Positions 1 to 7,535 of a stretch of 9,183 nucleotides of DNA are shown here, piece after piece (within the stretch, counting starts at the first letter, position 1; each line of letters starts with the position of its first letter). This DNA comes from Clostridiales bacterium (GTDB taxonomy: Bacteria > Bacillota > Clostridia > Oscillospirales > Acutalibacteraceae), in the NCBI GenBank assembly GCA_012522615.1, contig JAAYKB010000060.1, positions 1 to 9,183 on the forward strand. The letters are read 5' to 3'. A program made the translations under genes and the position numbers. The notes under the pieces are model-generated. The model saw nothing but the letters and a program-made list of their open reading frames with translations. It did no database searches and was not told where the DNA came from.

Positions 1-373
1 AGACATGGGCGCAGATGTCGGCGCACATTTTGTCCGAAACCTTGTATCTTCTCTTGTAGCCGTCCGAATCCTCCATATCGAGGTAGACCGGGTAAAGGGG
101 CGCGCGGTTTTTCAAAAGCCGCAGGATATGCTTTGCCTCGTTTTCGGCCTCGTACAGGTCGGTGGCGTAGCTGTAAAGATAGGCGCCCCACGGGATTCCG
201 TTTTCTTCACATCCCTCGACATTGGCGGCAAACCGATTGTCGTCCTGCGACCGTATGTCGTTGCCGTAGCCGCAGCGCAGGATCGCAAATTCGATTCCGT
301 CCTGCTTTACCTTTTTCCAGTCTATCTTTCCGTTGTGGCATGAAACGTCGATGCCTTTGATTTTATCTGTCAT
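1..373 (-). CDS. GH25 lysozyme (phage endolysin), N-terminal part, cut by window edge
   Basis: This is a peptidoglycan-cleaving N-acetylmuramidase of glycoside hydrolase family 25, probably used for host lysis or as a virion-associated lysin. It starts at the ATG at 371-373, with AAAGGA about 8 bases upstream inside the end of the preceding gene, and 124 codons are visible before the window edge. The family hallmarks are clear: GIDVS near residues 7-11 with the catalytic-type Asp9, IDW at 17-19, FAILRCGYG at 29-37, GAYLYSYA at 63-70, and YLDMED at 97-102 with Asp99 and Glu101, which match the family's second acidic pair. GH25 domains usually run to about 190-210 residues, so the C-terminal third and any cell-wall-binding domain lie outside the window. 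There is no signal peptide, so an endolysin role would need a holin, and none is seen here. It follows the tail hub gene by 5 bases and is probably co-transcribed with it. The fold is certain from the motifs; lysis versus virion role is open. Confidence 0.93.
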   Translation of the reverse strand, partial: MTDKIKGIDVSCHNGKIDWKKVKQDGIEFAILRCGYGNDIRSQDDNRFAANVEGCEENGIPWGAYLYSYATDLYEAENEAKHILRLLKNRAPLYPVYLDMEDSDGYKRRYKVSDKMCADICAHV

Positions 374-378
374 TAGTA

Positions 379-2472
379 TCATTCCTTTCCGTATATTTTG
401 TAGCATATGGTTAAGCTTCCTATTGCCGTTTGGCCGATCCCGCTAAGTCCGAGTCCCAACCTTCTCACCCTGACGGCGTTGGGGAAGAAGGTTATCAGGC
501 CGGACGGGCTTTCGGGGGGCAGGCTGCCGAGCAGGCCGTTTTCGTCGTAGCAGTCGGCGCGGACGGCGGATTGTCCTTTGCATTCGAGATACAGGCGGGT
601 GACGTCCTTGCGCCGGGGCAGTCCCAAGTCGAAAAGCTTGGTGCGGCACTCGTATTCGATCGGGCAGTCCACCGTTCTGACCTCCCCGCCGTCCAGTATC
701 ATACGCATATCGTCGTCCCCGTCGAACACGGCGTTGAATATACCCTCGATACCGTCAACCTCGGATTGTCCGCCGATAACGACCCGGTCGCCGTCCGACA
801 TCATAAAGCACGGGTCTATTCCAACCTCAAAGCTCCAATACATCCACGGGATGCGCGGCGTCCGGCCTGCGGCGGGGTTTTGCAGATAGCCGGAATAGCC
901 TTTGCCGGTGTAGTCGAGCAGCAGTATCCGCCTGCCTGTCATCAGGATATAGTGCCCGAGGTAGTCGCCCGACAGGGCGGTTTTTAAATCCGAGCCGTCT
1001 ATACCCCCGAGCAGGCGGGATATCGGCGGGGATACCGCCCGCACGCTGCTCTCGCTGTACCGGTTTGCCTCCGCCAGAGCGTAAACCCGCCCGCCGCTGT
1101 TTGCCCAGACCAGACTGTTGTCGCAAAGCTGTATGGTGTCGGGACAGTCGCAGCCGATAAAGGGGTGGAGCTGGGCTATCGGAAAGCGGGCCTGATTTGA
1201 GGTGGCGTCCACCACCGAGCCGTCGGGGAGGTATCTTGCCGTTCTTGTTCCGGCGGTGTAGCTCGCGCAGTATATCTCCCGCTCCTTGAAGATAACCAGC
1301 CTTTCACCCTGTTTGGCAAAGGCGGTCACGGCCTGTCCCGAATCCCCGATGTAGGCGTAGTTGTTTTCGGGGAAATAGAGGGGGTTGTTGACATCGCTCC
1401 AGTGCACGAGGTTGGGGAACAGCCTGTGGCCCGATACAAACAGCCTTGCCCCGCCGTTGTGCTCGCTGCGGTCGCCCCCGAACCATGTGCAGATTCTCAT
1501 CGAGCATATCAAATCCCGTCCAGCGTCCCGGGTTTTTGAGGCGGTTATCTCGAGGTTGTCGCTGACCCCGGTGGCGGGAAACCATCTGACCGCCCCCGCC
1601 GAGGGCTGGTAGCAGTAGACGTATCCTCCGGTGCGGTTGACGCGGACCTGTATCCCGTCTGGGTTTGTTTCGGACTCATCGCTGCCGGCGGGTATTACGA
1701 AGGCGTAAACCGAGCCGTCGGTATCGGTGAAGCGCACCTCAACCTCGTCGTCGTCAAGCTGCTTGACCGGAAGGTAGAAAAACCTGCTTGCCTCGTTTTC
1801 GGTTGTGAAGCGCGCCCTGAATCTCGGGGTGAGCAGGTTGTATCCCTCGTAGACCGTTCCGGCCGGCCTCGGGTTTCCGGTGGATTCGCTGCCCCTGCCG
1901 TTTATCATGACAAGCGGGACATACGCCCTTGAGGTGACGTCGGTCCACGAGGAGGCGGGGGCGGCGGGCTGGGCAAGTATCCTGCCCGCCGGACCCCTGC
2001 CGCCCTGTCCGACTAACAGGACCGCCCCGCCGGGTTCCGTGTCCTCCCATCCCCCTCCCCCGCTTTCGACAAGCAGGATGTTGGGGGCCTCGAGCTCCGA
2101 CAGGGGGGTTATCGTCCGGTGCTGCCGGGAGCCGTCGTAGGATACCGTGGTCATAACCGCTTCATAGGCGGTATCCTGACCGGAGGCGTAGGCGCAGCTT
2201 CTTGCGAATCGGCGGATCGTCCCGCCGGGGAACGGGATGTCGGTCCTTCCCCCCGACGTCATGACGACCGTCCTGCCCTCCATGGGGTAAGCCGAGTCCG
2301 TCCTTATCCGTATGCCCGGGCGGGTGCGCAGTCTGCCCTCGTGCCACCAGAGGTTGAGGGCGCGGGTGAGCTGGTTGTCCCCGATGTCGCCGGTATCGTC
2401 GCCCAGTCCCCCGTCAAACCCCGAAACCGTCATCCGCCCCCGCTTTTTTGCGGGCAATCTGGGATAGTCCAT
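379..2472 (-). CDS. Large phage tail hub/nozzle-type protein (P22 gp10 / T7 gp12-like)
   Basis: This 697-residue protein is probably a structural tail component that closes the DNA channel below the connector of a short-tailed phage. Near the N-terminus, residues 34-55 carry NLWWHEGRLRTRPGI, the pattern (paired aromatics followed by a RxRPGI-type turn) seen at the start of P22 gp10-like packaged-DNA stabilisation proteins. Residues 343-403 read as repeated beta-strands, with HWSDVNNPLYFPENN and then VTAFAKQGERLVIFKEREIY, and 436-466 (HPFIGCDCPDTIQ..., ...NSLVWANSGGRVYAL) look like blades of a beta-propeller. No signal peptide, membrane span or enzyme motif is visible. The start ATG overlaps the stop codon of the upstream connector gene by one base (TGATG), with a G-rich AAGGGGGG ribosome site just before it, which suggests translational coupling. 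Its place right after the connector gene supports a hub or nozzle role. The family assignment is by pattern and position, not by alignment; a receptor-binding role cannot be excluded. Confidence 0.72.
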   Translation of the reverse strand: MDYPRLPAKKRGRMTVSGFDGGLGDDTGDIGDNQLTRALNLWWHEGRLRTRPGIRIRTDSAYPMEGRTVVMTSGGRTDIPFPGGTIRRFARSCAYASGQDTAYEAVMTTVSYDGSRQHRTITPLSELEAPNILLVESGGGGWEDTEPGGAVLLVGQGGRGPAGRILAQPAAPASSWTDVTSRAYVPLVMINGRGSESTGNPRPAGTVYEGYNLLTPRFRARFTTENEASRFFYLPVKQLDDDEVEVRFTDTDGSVYAFVIPAGSDESETNPDGIQVRVNRTGGYVYCYQPSAGAVRWFPATGVSDNLEITASKTRDAGRDLICSMRICTWFGGDRSEHNGGARLFVSGHRLFPNLVHWSDVNNPLYFPENNYAYIGDSGQAVTAFAKQGERLVIFKEREIYCASYTAGTRTARYLPDGSVVDATSNQARFPIAQLHPFIGCDCPDTIQLCDNSLVWANSGGRVYALAEANRYSESSVRAVSPPISRLLGGIDGSDLKTALSGDYLGHYILMTGRRILLLDYTGKGYSGYLQNPAAGRTPRIPWMYWSFEVGIDPCFMMSDGDRVVIGGQSEVDGIEGIFNAVFDGDDDMRMILDGGEVRTVDCPIEYECRTKLFDLGLPRRKDVTRLYLECKGQSAVRADCYDENGLLGSLPPESPSGLITFFPNAVRVRRLGLGLSGIGQTAIGSLTICYKIYGKE

Positions 2473-2849
2473 CAGTATCCCCCCTTGGGCAGGACGTCGG
2501 ATACCGACCTTTTTCTTTGGGGCACCGACGAACGTTTACGGCTGTAGAGGGCCGAAAACAGCGTCTGGCAGTCCCCGTCCCCCTCGTTTTGCGCCAGCAG
2601 CATTGCCACCCCGTAGGGCATGACGTCCCGAATCGCGGCGGGCGACAGCACAAGCTCCTGCTCCATGCTCTCCAGCGGGGAGTCGCCGCCCATACGGTCG
2701 ATGCGCCTTAGCTCGTCGTATATCTGACGGACGGCCGCCTCCCCCTTTTTGAACAGGGCGGCGTCCCTTACCTCGTCCGGCCTGCCGTCCATGCCCGTGT
2801 AGCCGAGAAGGATAAGCGCCCTTTCGAGCACCTGTCTGCCTGTCCTCAT
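2472..2849 (-). CDS. Head-tail connector / tail adaptor protein
   Basis: This is a 125-residue protein, probably the adaptor ring that docks under the portal and joins head to tail. The sequence is mostly helical with a pattern typical of such adaptors: RALILLGYTG near residues 10-19, a basic and acidic helix with IYDELRRIDRM around 43-53, and PYGVAMLLAQNEGDGD around 78-93, followed by a LFSALYSRKR helix. The C-terminal 20 residues are basic and Ser-rich and may be flexible. The ATG at 2847-2849 has AGGAGG seven bases upstream, overlapping the end of the capsid gene, and the stop overlaps the start of the following hub gene by one base. Being between the major capsid and the hub gene is where P22 gp4-like or T7 gp11-like adaptors sit. 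I rely on size, helical pattern and position; no catalytic residues are expected. Confidence 0.7.
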   Translation of the reverse strand: MRTGRQVLERALILLGYTGMDGRPDEVRDAALFKKGEAAVRQIYDELRRIDRMGGDSPLESMEQELVLSPAAIRDVMPYGVAMLLAQNEGDGDCQTLFSALYSRKRSSVPQRKRSVSDVLPKGGY

Positions 2850-2860
2850 TCCATTGCCTC

Positions 2861-3781
2861 CTAATAAACATAGGCGTAAATCGCCCTTTTAAGGCTCTCC
2901 TTGATGATGAGGCCGTAGTATATGCGGTAGTCGAACTTCCACGCGTCGGCCTGCTGGTTTTTGTCGGGGTCGAATATCCTTATCTTTTCGGTCTTCTTGA
3001 CAAGGGCGGCCGCCCGGCGCGGGAGGACCAGCATGCCTATGTTTTTTGATACCAAAGGGGCGTAAAATCCGCCCACCGTCTGGTCGGGCGAGCCCGTCGT
3101 CCGGCCGTCGTAAAATTCGAAAATCGTCTTCATCCGGCCGTCGGGTACCGGAAGAATCGGAACCCCGTTGACGGTTTTTACCTTCAGGTCGATCCCGCCC
3201 TGCTTGAAATCGTTCACCGTGATAAAATGCAGTATTTCGGGCGATTCCTGCAGGTCGGCCCATGTCGAGCCGTTGACGAACGCCACCAGCTCTTCGTCGT
3301 ATCCCGTCTCGTTGTACACCTTGTTGCAGGCCTCGGTGAAGGTTTTGAGGGCGGAAAGCTGCTGCGAGGTGTTGACCGTCTGGGAGTTCTGCTCGGCGTA
3401 GTATCCCAGCTCGGACAGAACATAGGCGTCGAGCTCGGGGATGACCTTTGTGCGGACAAACTCGCCCATTACCTGTCCGGCAAGTCCGGGTATTCCGCTC
3501 TCGTCGCAGTCCTGGGCGTCCAGCATGAAGCTGCGTCCGCGGTCCATCGTGAGGTCGTAGGCCGTGTTGGAAACGTTTATCGAGCCCTGCGCAAAGCCGT
3601 CGTCCCGGTCGTAGTTGCCCAGTCCCGAAAGCTCGACGTTGGGGATAAGCACGGTGTTGGCTCCCACGAATTTCGCCCTTACGGCGTTGTCGCAGAAAAA
3701 GCCTGTCACGGATTTCTGCACCACCGCGCGGTCGAGCTCGTCGGTCATTTTCTCCGCTAATGTGATTGTGTTGATAGCCAT
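2861..3781 (-). CDS. Major capsid protein, probably HK97-fold
   Basis: This 306-residue protein is the likely main shell subunit of the phage head. Residues 44-86 (starting VLIPNVELSGLGNYDRDDGF) match the extended E-loop region of HK97-fold coats. Residues 87-95 (LDAQDCDES) followed by FVRTKVIPELDAYVLSEL at about 108-125 give the usual spine-helix entrance with the PELDAY motif, and the C-terminus from 269 (IFDPDKNQQADAWK, then DYRIYYGLIIKESLK) is the typical closing strand region. There is no N-terminal delta domain of the HK97 kind and no protease gene beside it, so head assembly probably relies on the separate scaffold protein encoded just upstream. The start ATG has AAGGAG eight bases before it. 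The gap from the scaffold gene is about 29 bases, and the next gene's ribosome site overlaps its stop codon, so high expression as part of the late operon is likely. Confidence 0.88.
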   Translation of the reverse strand: MAINTITLAEKMTDELDRAVVQKSVTGFFCDNAVRAKFVGANTVLIPNVELSGLGNYDRDDGFAQGSINVSNTAYDLTMDRGRSFMLDAQDCDESGIPGLAGQVMGEFVRTKVIPELDAYVLSELGYYAEQNSQTVNTSQQLSALKTFTEACNKVYNETGYDEELVAFVNGSTWADLQESPEILHFITVNDFKQGGIDLKVKTVNGVPILPVPDGRMKTIFEFYDGRTTGSPDQTVGGFYAPLVSKNIGMLVLPRRAAALVKKTEKIRIFDPDKNQQADAWKFDYRIYYGLIIKESLKRAIYAYVY

Positions 3782-3810
3782 TGTTGATTCTCCTTTTTGA
3801 TTTATTTTTG

Positions 3811-4188
3811 TTATCTTAAGGCTTGGTAGAATGCCTGTTCGAACAAATCCAGTTCGGTTTTTTGGGGTCGGTTATCCCCGCTGAGCGAACCCGCCGACCG
3901 CTCGGCGGCCTGCGCTCTCCGCTTTTGTTCGGCCGCCGCCATCTGTGCCTGTCTGTGCCGGTACCGCAGGTATGAGTCGAAAAGCGAGAGGTTTTCCGCC
4001 TTTGCCTTTTCCACCACCTCTTTCGGCAGGTCGGCAAGCTCCTTGAAGCGGCCGGGGAACTCGGAGGTCAGGGTCAAAAAGTCCTTTTCTAGCCTTTGGT
4101 TTGTCTGCTGTTCGTCCTGACCGTCCGGGGCGGGAGCGCTCCCGCCGGGCGGGGCGTCGGGCGTCTGGTCCAACAAGATTTCTTCCAT
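3811..4188 (-). CDS. Scaffold-like protein for head assembly
   Basis: This is a 125-residue protein directly upstream of the major capsid gene, the usual place for a phage scaffolding protein. Residues 1-30 are acidic and rich in Pro, Gly and Gln, so probably disordered. Residues 31-45 and especially 56-98 are strongly helical, with an Ala/Gln/Arg-rich stretch (RHRQAQMAAAEQKRRAQ) able to form a coiled coil, then a short polar linker and a final helix (LDLFEQAFYQALR) that could be the coat-binding end. It is smaller than classic scaffolds (about 200-300 residues), though small scaffolds are common in Firmicutes phages. The ATG at 4186-4188 has AAAGGAG ten bases upstream, overlapping the stop region of the membrane-protein gene. 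The role is inferred from composition and gene order; there is no sequence motif that proves it. Confidence 0.68.
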   Translation of the reverse strand: MEEILLDQTPDAPPGGSAPAPDGQDEQQTNQRLEKDFLTLTSEFPGRFKELADLPKEVVEKAKAENLSLFDSYLRYRHRQAQMAAAEQKRRAQAAERSAGSLSGDNRPQKTELDLFEQAFYQALR

Positions 4189-4206
4189 TCTTGATTCACT
4201 CCTTTT

Positions 4207-4443
4207 TTAATAAAAGTCCGGTCGGTCGTCGTCGGTTTCGGGCATCGGGTCGCCGTTGTAGTTGAAAAAGTTGAGCATTTCGCGCCGGCGGCGGCGCAGC
4301 TCCTTCTCCTGCTCGCGGGTTAAGGGGGTCGGCGGCTTGGGCGCTTTTTGTCGTCCCGTCCAAAGGGCGGGCAGGGTCATTCCCGCGCAAAAGCCGGCGC
4401 AAATGCCGCACGCCAGAAGGCATAAAACCGTAAGTATAATCAC
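4207..4443 (-). CDS. Small single-pass membrane protein of the phage head operon, unknown function
   Basis: I do not recognise a named family for this 78-residue protein. I place the start at the GTG at 4441-4443, not at the ATG three codons earlier (4450-4452), because AGGAGG abuts that ATG with no spacer but lies nine bases before the GTG. The GTG also overlaps the large-terminase stop by one base (TAGTG), a common coupling arrangement. The N-terminal 27 or so residues form one hydrophobic helix. Glycines at 13, 17 and 21 make a GxxxGxxxG packing motif, and cysteines at 8, 12, 15 and 19 lie on about the same face. A Pro-rich linker (33-40) leads to a charged helix with five arginines (50-54), then NFFNYNGDPM and an acidic, aromatic tail. 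The arginines suggest that the C-terminus is cytoplasmic. Possible roles are membrane anchoring of head assembly or superinfection exclusion; a holin is less likely with one span and this position. Confidence 0.72.
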   Translation of the reverse strand: MIILTVLCLLACGICAGFCAGMTLPALWTGRQKAPKPPTPLTREQEKELRRRRREMLNFFNYNGDPMPETDDDRPDFY

Positions 4444-5780
4444 TATTCCCATCCTCCTTTCAAGTCACTCGCGGCCACCCCGCGGGTTCTGCCTTTTGTC
4501 CCGGCGTCCGGCCGGGGGCGGAAGAGCACGACGTCCTCCATTGCGTAGCGCATGGCGTCCATCAGGTGGTTGTCCTTGTCTTCGGGTATGTTTGTCGGTT
4601 TGTCGCCCGCCCCCTTTTTCCAGCGGTAGGAGGAGAGCTCGGCAATGGTGTTTTTGCAGTCGGGGTGTACCACCATCCGGTATTCCTGAAGCCGGGCTAT
4701 GCCGTTGAGGACCGAGTCGCTGCCCTTGCGGGCGGGAAGAATCCGGGTCAGTCCGAGTCTTCTTAAATCCTGATTGCTTTTGGGTTCGGCCGAATCGGCG
4801 CGTATCCTCTCCTTGGCGTAACCCTTTGAGATAATCATCCCGGCGATGTCCGAGTTTAGCATCTGCCTTTGGTAATGCTCGTCGTAGATGTACAAGACCT
4901 TGTCAACCGGGTTGACCGCCATGGCTATGAAGGCCGTCGGGTCGTTGGTGTAGCCGTAGTCCAGTCCGAAGACATTGCGGAATTTCCAGCTCTCGGGGTT
5001 GTCGGGCGAGGTGAGCCTTGTGTGGTCGAATTCGGCGAACTCCCACCGCTCGTATATAAGCCCCTCGGACACCCCCCATTCCCCGAGTCCAGCCACGGCG
5101 TACCGCCGGGGGTGTTCCTCGCGCAGTCTTTCGTAAACCGCGATATCGGTCCGGTCGAGAAACTCGTTGCATTTGTAGTTGACCGTCATGGCGAGCACGT
5201 CGGGGGCGGGCCTGTCGAAAAACCGGCTTTTTAGCCAGTGTGCCTGATTCCACGGGTTGAAGGTGAGGGTGGTCTGCTTGAAGAGCGGCGGGGGGATTTC
5301 GCCGCGCGGCACCGATAAATCCAGCTTGTCAAAGTCGGCCTGCGAGGATATTTCGAACGCCTCCTCAATCCAGACCCAGCACAGGTAGCCGTTGTCCACG
5401 GTTGTGGACGCCAGCTTGTGTACGTCGTCGAACCCGCGGAACAGTATCCGCTGTCCGGTGGGCAGGTAGCGCAGCTCGAGCGGTGAAACCGTCGCCCGCC
5501 AGCTGTCCGACACCCCCAGCCTTTCGATCGCCCATCTGAGCTGGGCGTAGGTGGAGTAGTAATGGGTGTTGAAGACGTTCCTGACCACCAGCAGGTTTGC
5601 CTCGGGGTATTTCATCATGTGCACGATGTACCACAATGCGGCGGTGGTCGATTTTTTTGACGCCTTGCCCCCCTTTACCACCCGGTAGCGCAGGCGGCAG
5701 TTCCAGAATTCGCGGTATCCCCGCCCCACCACGCTTGGGATGTCCACCACCTTTCGGTTTGGGTTGTCCTGCCGCAGCAT
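4443..5780 (-). CDS. terL: Terminase large subunit (DNA-packaging ATPase and nuclease)
   Basis: This 445-residue motor docks on the portal, pumps DNA into the empty head using ATP, and cuts the concatemer. In the ATPase half, residues 37-45 (GGKASKKST) form the Walker A loop, 133-141 (LCWVWIEEA) the Walker B strand with catalytic Glu139/140, and 173-176 (TFNP) the coupling motif. In the RNase H-like nuclease half, acidic residues appear in order: Asp274 in FGLDYG, Asp329 in RADSAEPKS, and His405/Asp408 in NHLMDAMRY. This set matches the Terminase_3/PBSX and SPP1 type. The usual small residue before the P-loop Lys is Lys here (KKS in place of GKS), a variant I believe occurs in Firmicutes phages. 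The ATG has AAGGAG nine bases upstream and follows the portal stop by 16 bases. The stop overlaps the next gene's GTG start. All expected motifs are present, so it appears intact. Confidence 0.95.
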   Translation of the reverse strand: MLRQDNPNRKVVDIPSVVGRGYREFWNCRLRYRVVKGGKASKKSTTAALWYIVHMMKYPEANLLVVRNVFNTHYYSTYAQLRWAIERLGVSDSWRATVSPLELRYLPTGQRILFRGFDDVHKLASTTVDNGYLCWVWIEEAFEISSQADFDKLDLSVPRGEIPPPLFKQTTLTFNPWNQAHWLKSRFFDRPAPDVLAMTVNYKCNEFLDRTDIAVYERLREEHPRRYAVAGLGEWGVSEGLIYERWEFAEFDHTRLTSPDNPESWKFRNVFGLDYGYTNDPTAFIAMAVNPVDKVLYIYDEHYQRQMLNSDIAGMIISKGYAKERIRADSAEPKSNQDLRRLGLTRILPARKGSDSVLNGIARLQEYRMVVHPDCKNTIAELSSYRWKKGAGDKPTNIPEDKDNHLMDAMRYAMEDVVLFRPRPDAGTKGRTRGVAASDLKGGWE

Positions 5781-5796
5781 AGGCTTTCGCTCCTTG

Positions 5797-7503
5797 TCAT
5801 TCAGAGTCGCTGTTTTCGGCTTTTCTCCGGCGAATCTCGTTCAGCAGCCGGTTAAGCTCGGGCACCGAGCCCTTGGGAAGCCGCGACAGATACTGCGCCG
5901 CGTCTATGATCTTGCGGTCGAACAGGCCGTCCAGCGTGGTGATGGTCTGCTCGTCGTTCCACAATGTGGAAGCCCCCACGTCCACCCTTGCCGATATCAC
6001 CAGCTCGCGGTAGCGCTCCCCGTCAAACGGCAGGTACCATGTTCCGAGCTCGTCCCTTATCTTCACCCGTCTTTTGCCGTAGTGGGTCACCCAGAACTCG
6101 GCCCATATGCGGGCGACGTCCTCGAGAAAGCTGTAGAACCGGTTTTGGATGTATATCAGGGGTATGGTGGCGGTCTCGCGCACCGCCAGTATCGCCGAGG
6201 TGTTGTCGGGGCGGACGTCCCCGAGCACCACGTCGTTTGCGCCCGACTGCTTTAAGGTGTTGCCGATGAGGGAGGCTATGTTCTGATCGAAAGCGGGGGA
6301 AAAGCCGGGCGGGTTTACGTAGCGTATGGCGGCCGCGACGTCGTCCATCCCCCCGCATACCGGAATAATCTGTCCCGGGTCGTTGGTCACGTCGGTTGTC
6401 ACAATGTCGCTGTTGACCACCATTATCGGCATTCCCATCATCATTACCGCCCAGACGCTGGCCGTTATCATGCGGTTTATGGCTATCTGGTTGGGGATGA
6501 GGTAGGTAATCTCGCTCTCGCCGTAAACGCAGCCCCGCCGCCGCTCCCATGTCATCTTGGCAAAGGGGTACAGGCGTATGCCCAGCTCCCATTCGGGGCG
6601 TATCACCGCCTTGCGGCAGACACGCACCGCCTTGATGACATATCCTGTGCCGTCCGGGGAGTAGTCCTTCCAGAACTTGGTCAGCACGGTCGCTTTTTGT
6701 GATTCGGGCGGCTCGTTTCTGCTCCGCTCGCCCGCCATGTAATCGGTTTCGCCGTCCGGCAGGATGCTCTGCACCTCGTATTCGGGGCGCTTGTTTTTGC
6801 GGGCCTCCCTTTTTATGTCCTCCACCCCTCTTCTCTGGGCAATCAGGATATAGGGCTGGTCCTGTATGCTGTCGAGGTTGGGGTCGCCGAAGTAGACGTT
6901 TTCGACGTCGAGTACCTCGCAGGATATATCCCCCTGTATCGGGGTGGTTCTGCCGTCGTCGGCGTAAAGCCCGGTCGATACCCGGTCGTCCCACCATGTG
7001 TAGACGATTCCGGTGCCCGAGATGTAGGCGTTTCTTAGCGCCTGCTCCTGTATGTCGGCAAACCTGACCCGCTCGGCGGTCACCCGGTAGTAGTCCGACA
7101 GGGCGGCCATCACCAGTCCGAGCTCGCGTTCGGCGGGCAGCGGCATGGCCGTCAGCTTCCCGAACTCGCTTTTGGCTCCCCCCTTCGCCAGCTCGGCCTT
7201 TAAGGGGATTATCGCCTCCCGCATTGCGAGGGTTTCGGGCACCCCGTCGGCGCTGAAGCTTACGGTCACCTGACTTTTGCCTATCATGGCCATCTTGTAG
7301 TCCCCGATACGCTTTATCAGGTTGTGCCTCACAAGCGGGCGGTCGTTGCCGCAGCGCGCCCCCTGCCACTGGTCGCCGACATAAAACCTTTCGTTTATCC
7401 TGTTTTGTTCATACAGTCCCCGGCTGCCCAGTCCGTTTTTGAACCGCACGCCCGAGGCGTATTCCTCCCATACACTTTTTGGGGTGTTTTTTTGAAACTT
7501 CAT
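5797..7503 (-). CDS. Phage portal protein, P22-like
   Basis: This 568-residue protein is the likely dodecameric ring at the head vertex through which DNA enters and leaves. The N-terminal region has the features of P22-type portals: NERFYVGDQWQG near residues 37-48, then a DRPLVRHNLIKRIGDYKMAM stretch around 54-73, and an acidic wing region with SGTGIVYTWWDDR near 160-172. VENVYFGDPNLDSIQDQPYI (about 200-219) and the later CVYGESEITYLIPNQIAINRM match the clip and stem part of the family. The C-terminus is charged (RRRKAENSDSE). The size is below P22 gp1 (about 725), consistent with loss of the long barrel. The ATG at 7501-7503 has AAGGAG about 12 bases upstream, a long spacing, but no better in-frame start exists. 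It lies 32 bases after the small terminase gene and, unusually, before the large terminase gene. Confidence 0.87.
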   Translation of the reverse strand: MKFQKNTPKSVWEEYASGVRFKNGLGSRGLYEQNRINERFYVGDQWQGARCGNDRPLVRHNLIKRIGDYKMAMIGKSQVTVSFSADGVPETLAMREAIIPLKAELAKGGAKSEFGKLTAMPLPAERELGLVMAALSDYYRVTAERVRFADIQEQALRNAYISGTGIVYTWWDDRVSTGLYADDGRTTPIQGDISCEVLDVENVYFGDPNLDSIQDQPYILIAQRRGVEDIKREARKNKRPEYEVQSILPDGETDYMAGERSRNEPPESQKATVLTKFWKDYSPDGTGYVIKAVRVCRKAVIRPEWELGIRLYPFAKMTWERRRGCVYGESEITYLIPNQIAINRMITASVWAVMMMGMPIMVVNSDIVTTDVTNDPGQIIPVCGGMDDVAAAIRYVNPPGFSPAFDQNIASLIGNTLKQSGANDVVLGDVRPDNTSAILAVRETATIPLIYIQNRFYSFLEDVARIWAEFWVTHYGKRRVKIRDELGTWYLPFDGERYRELVISARVDVGASTLWNDEQTITTLDGLFDRKIIDAAQYLSRLPKGSVPELNRLLNEIRRRKAENSDSE

Positions 7504-7535
7504 TTAAGGCTATCACTCCTTTCCGTCGTGTTTTT

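Noticed and set aside
6023..7369. Long second minus-strand frame (448 codons) inside the portal gene
   Set aside because: It is an Arg/Gly/Pro-rich shadow frame caused by high third-position GC in the portal gene. No motif is visible and it has no ribosome site.
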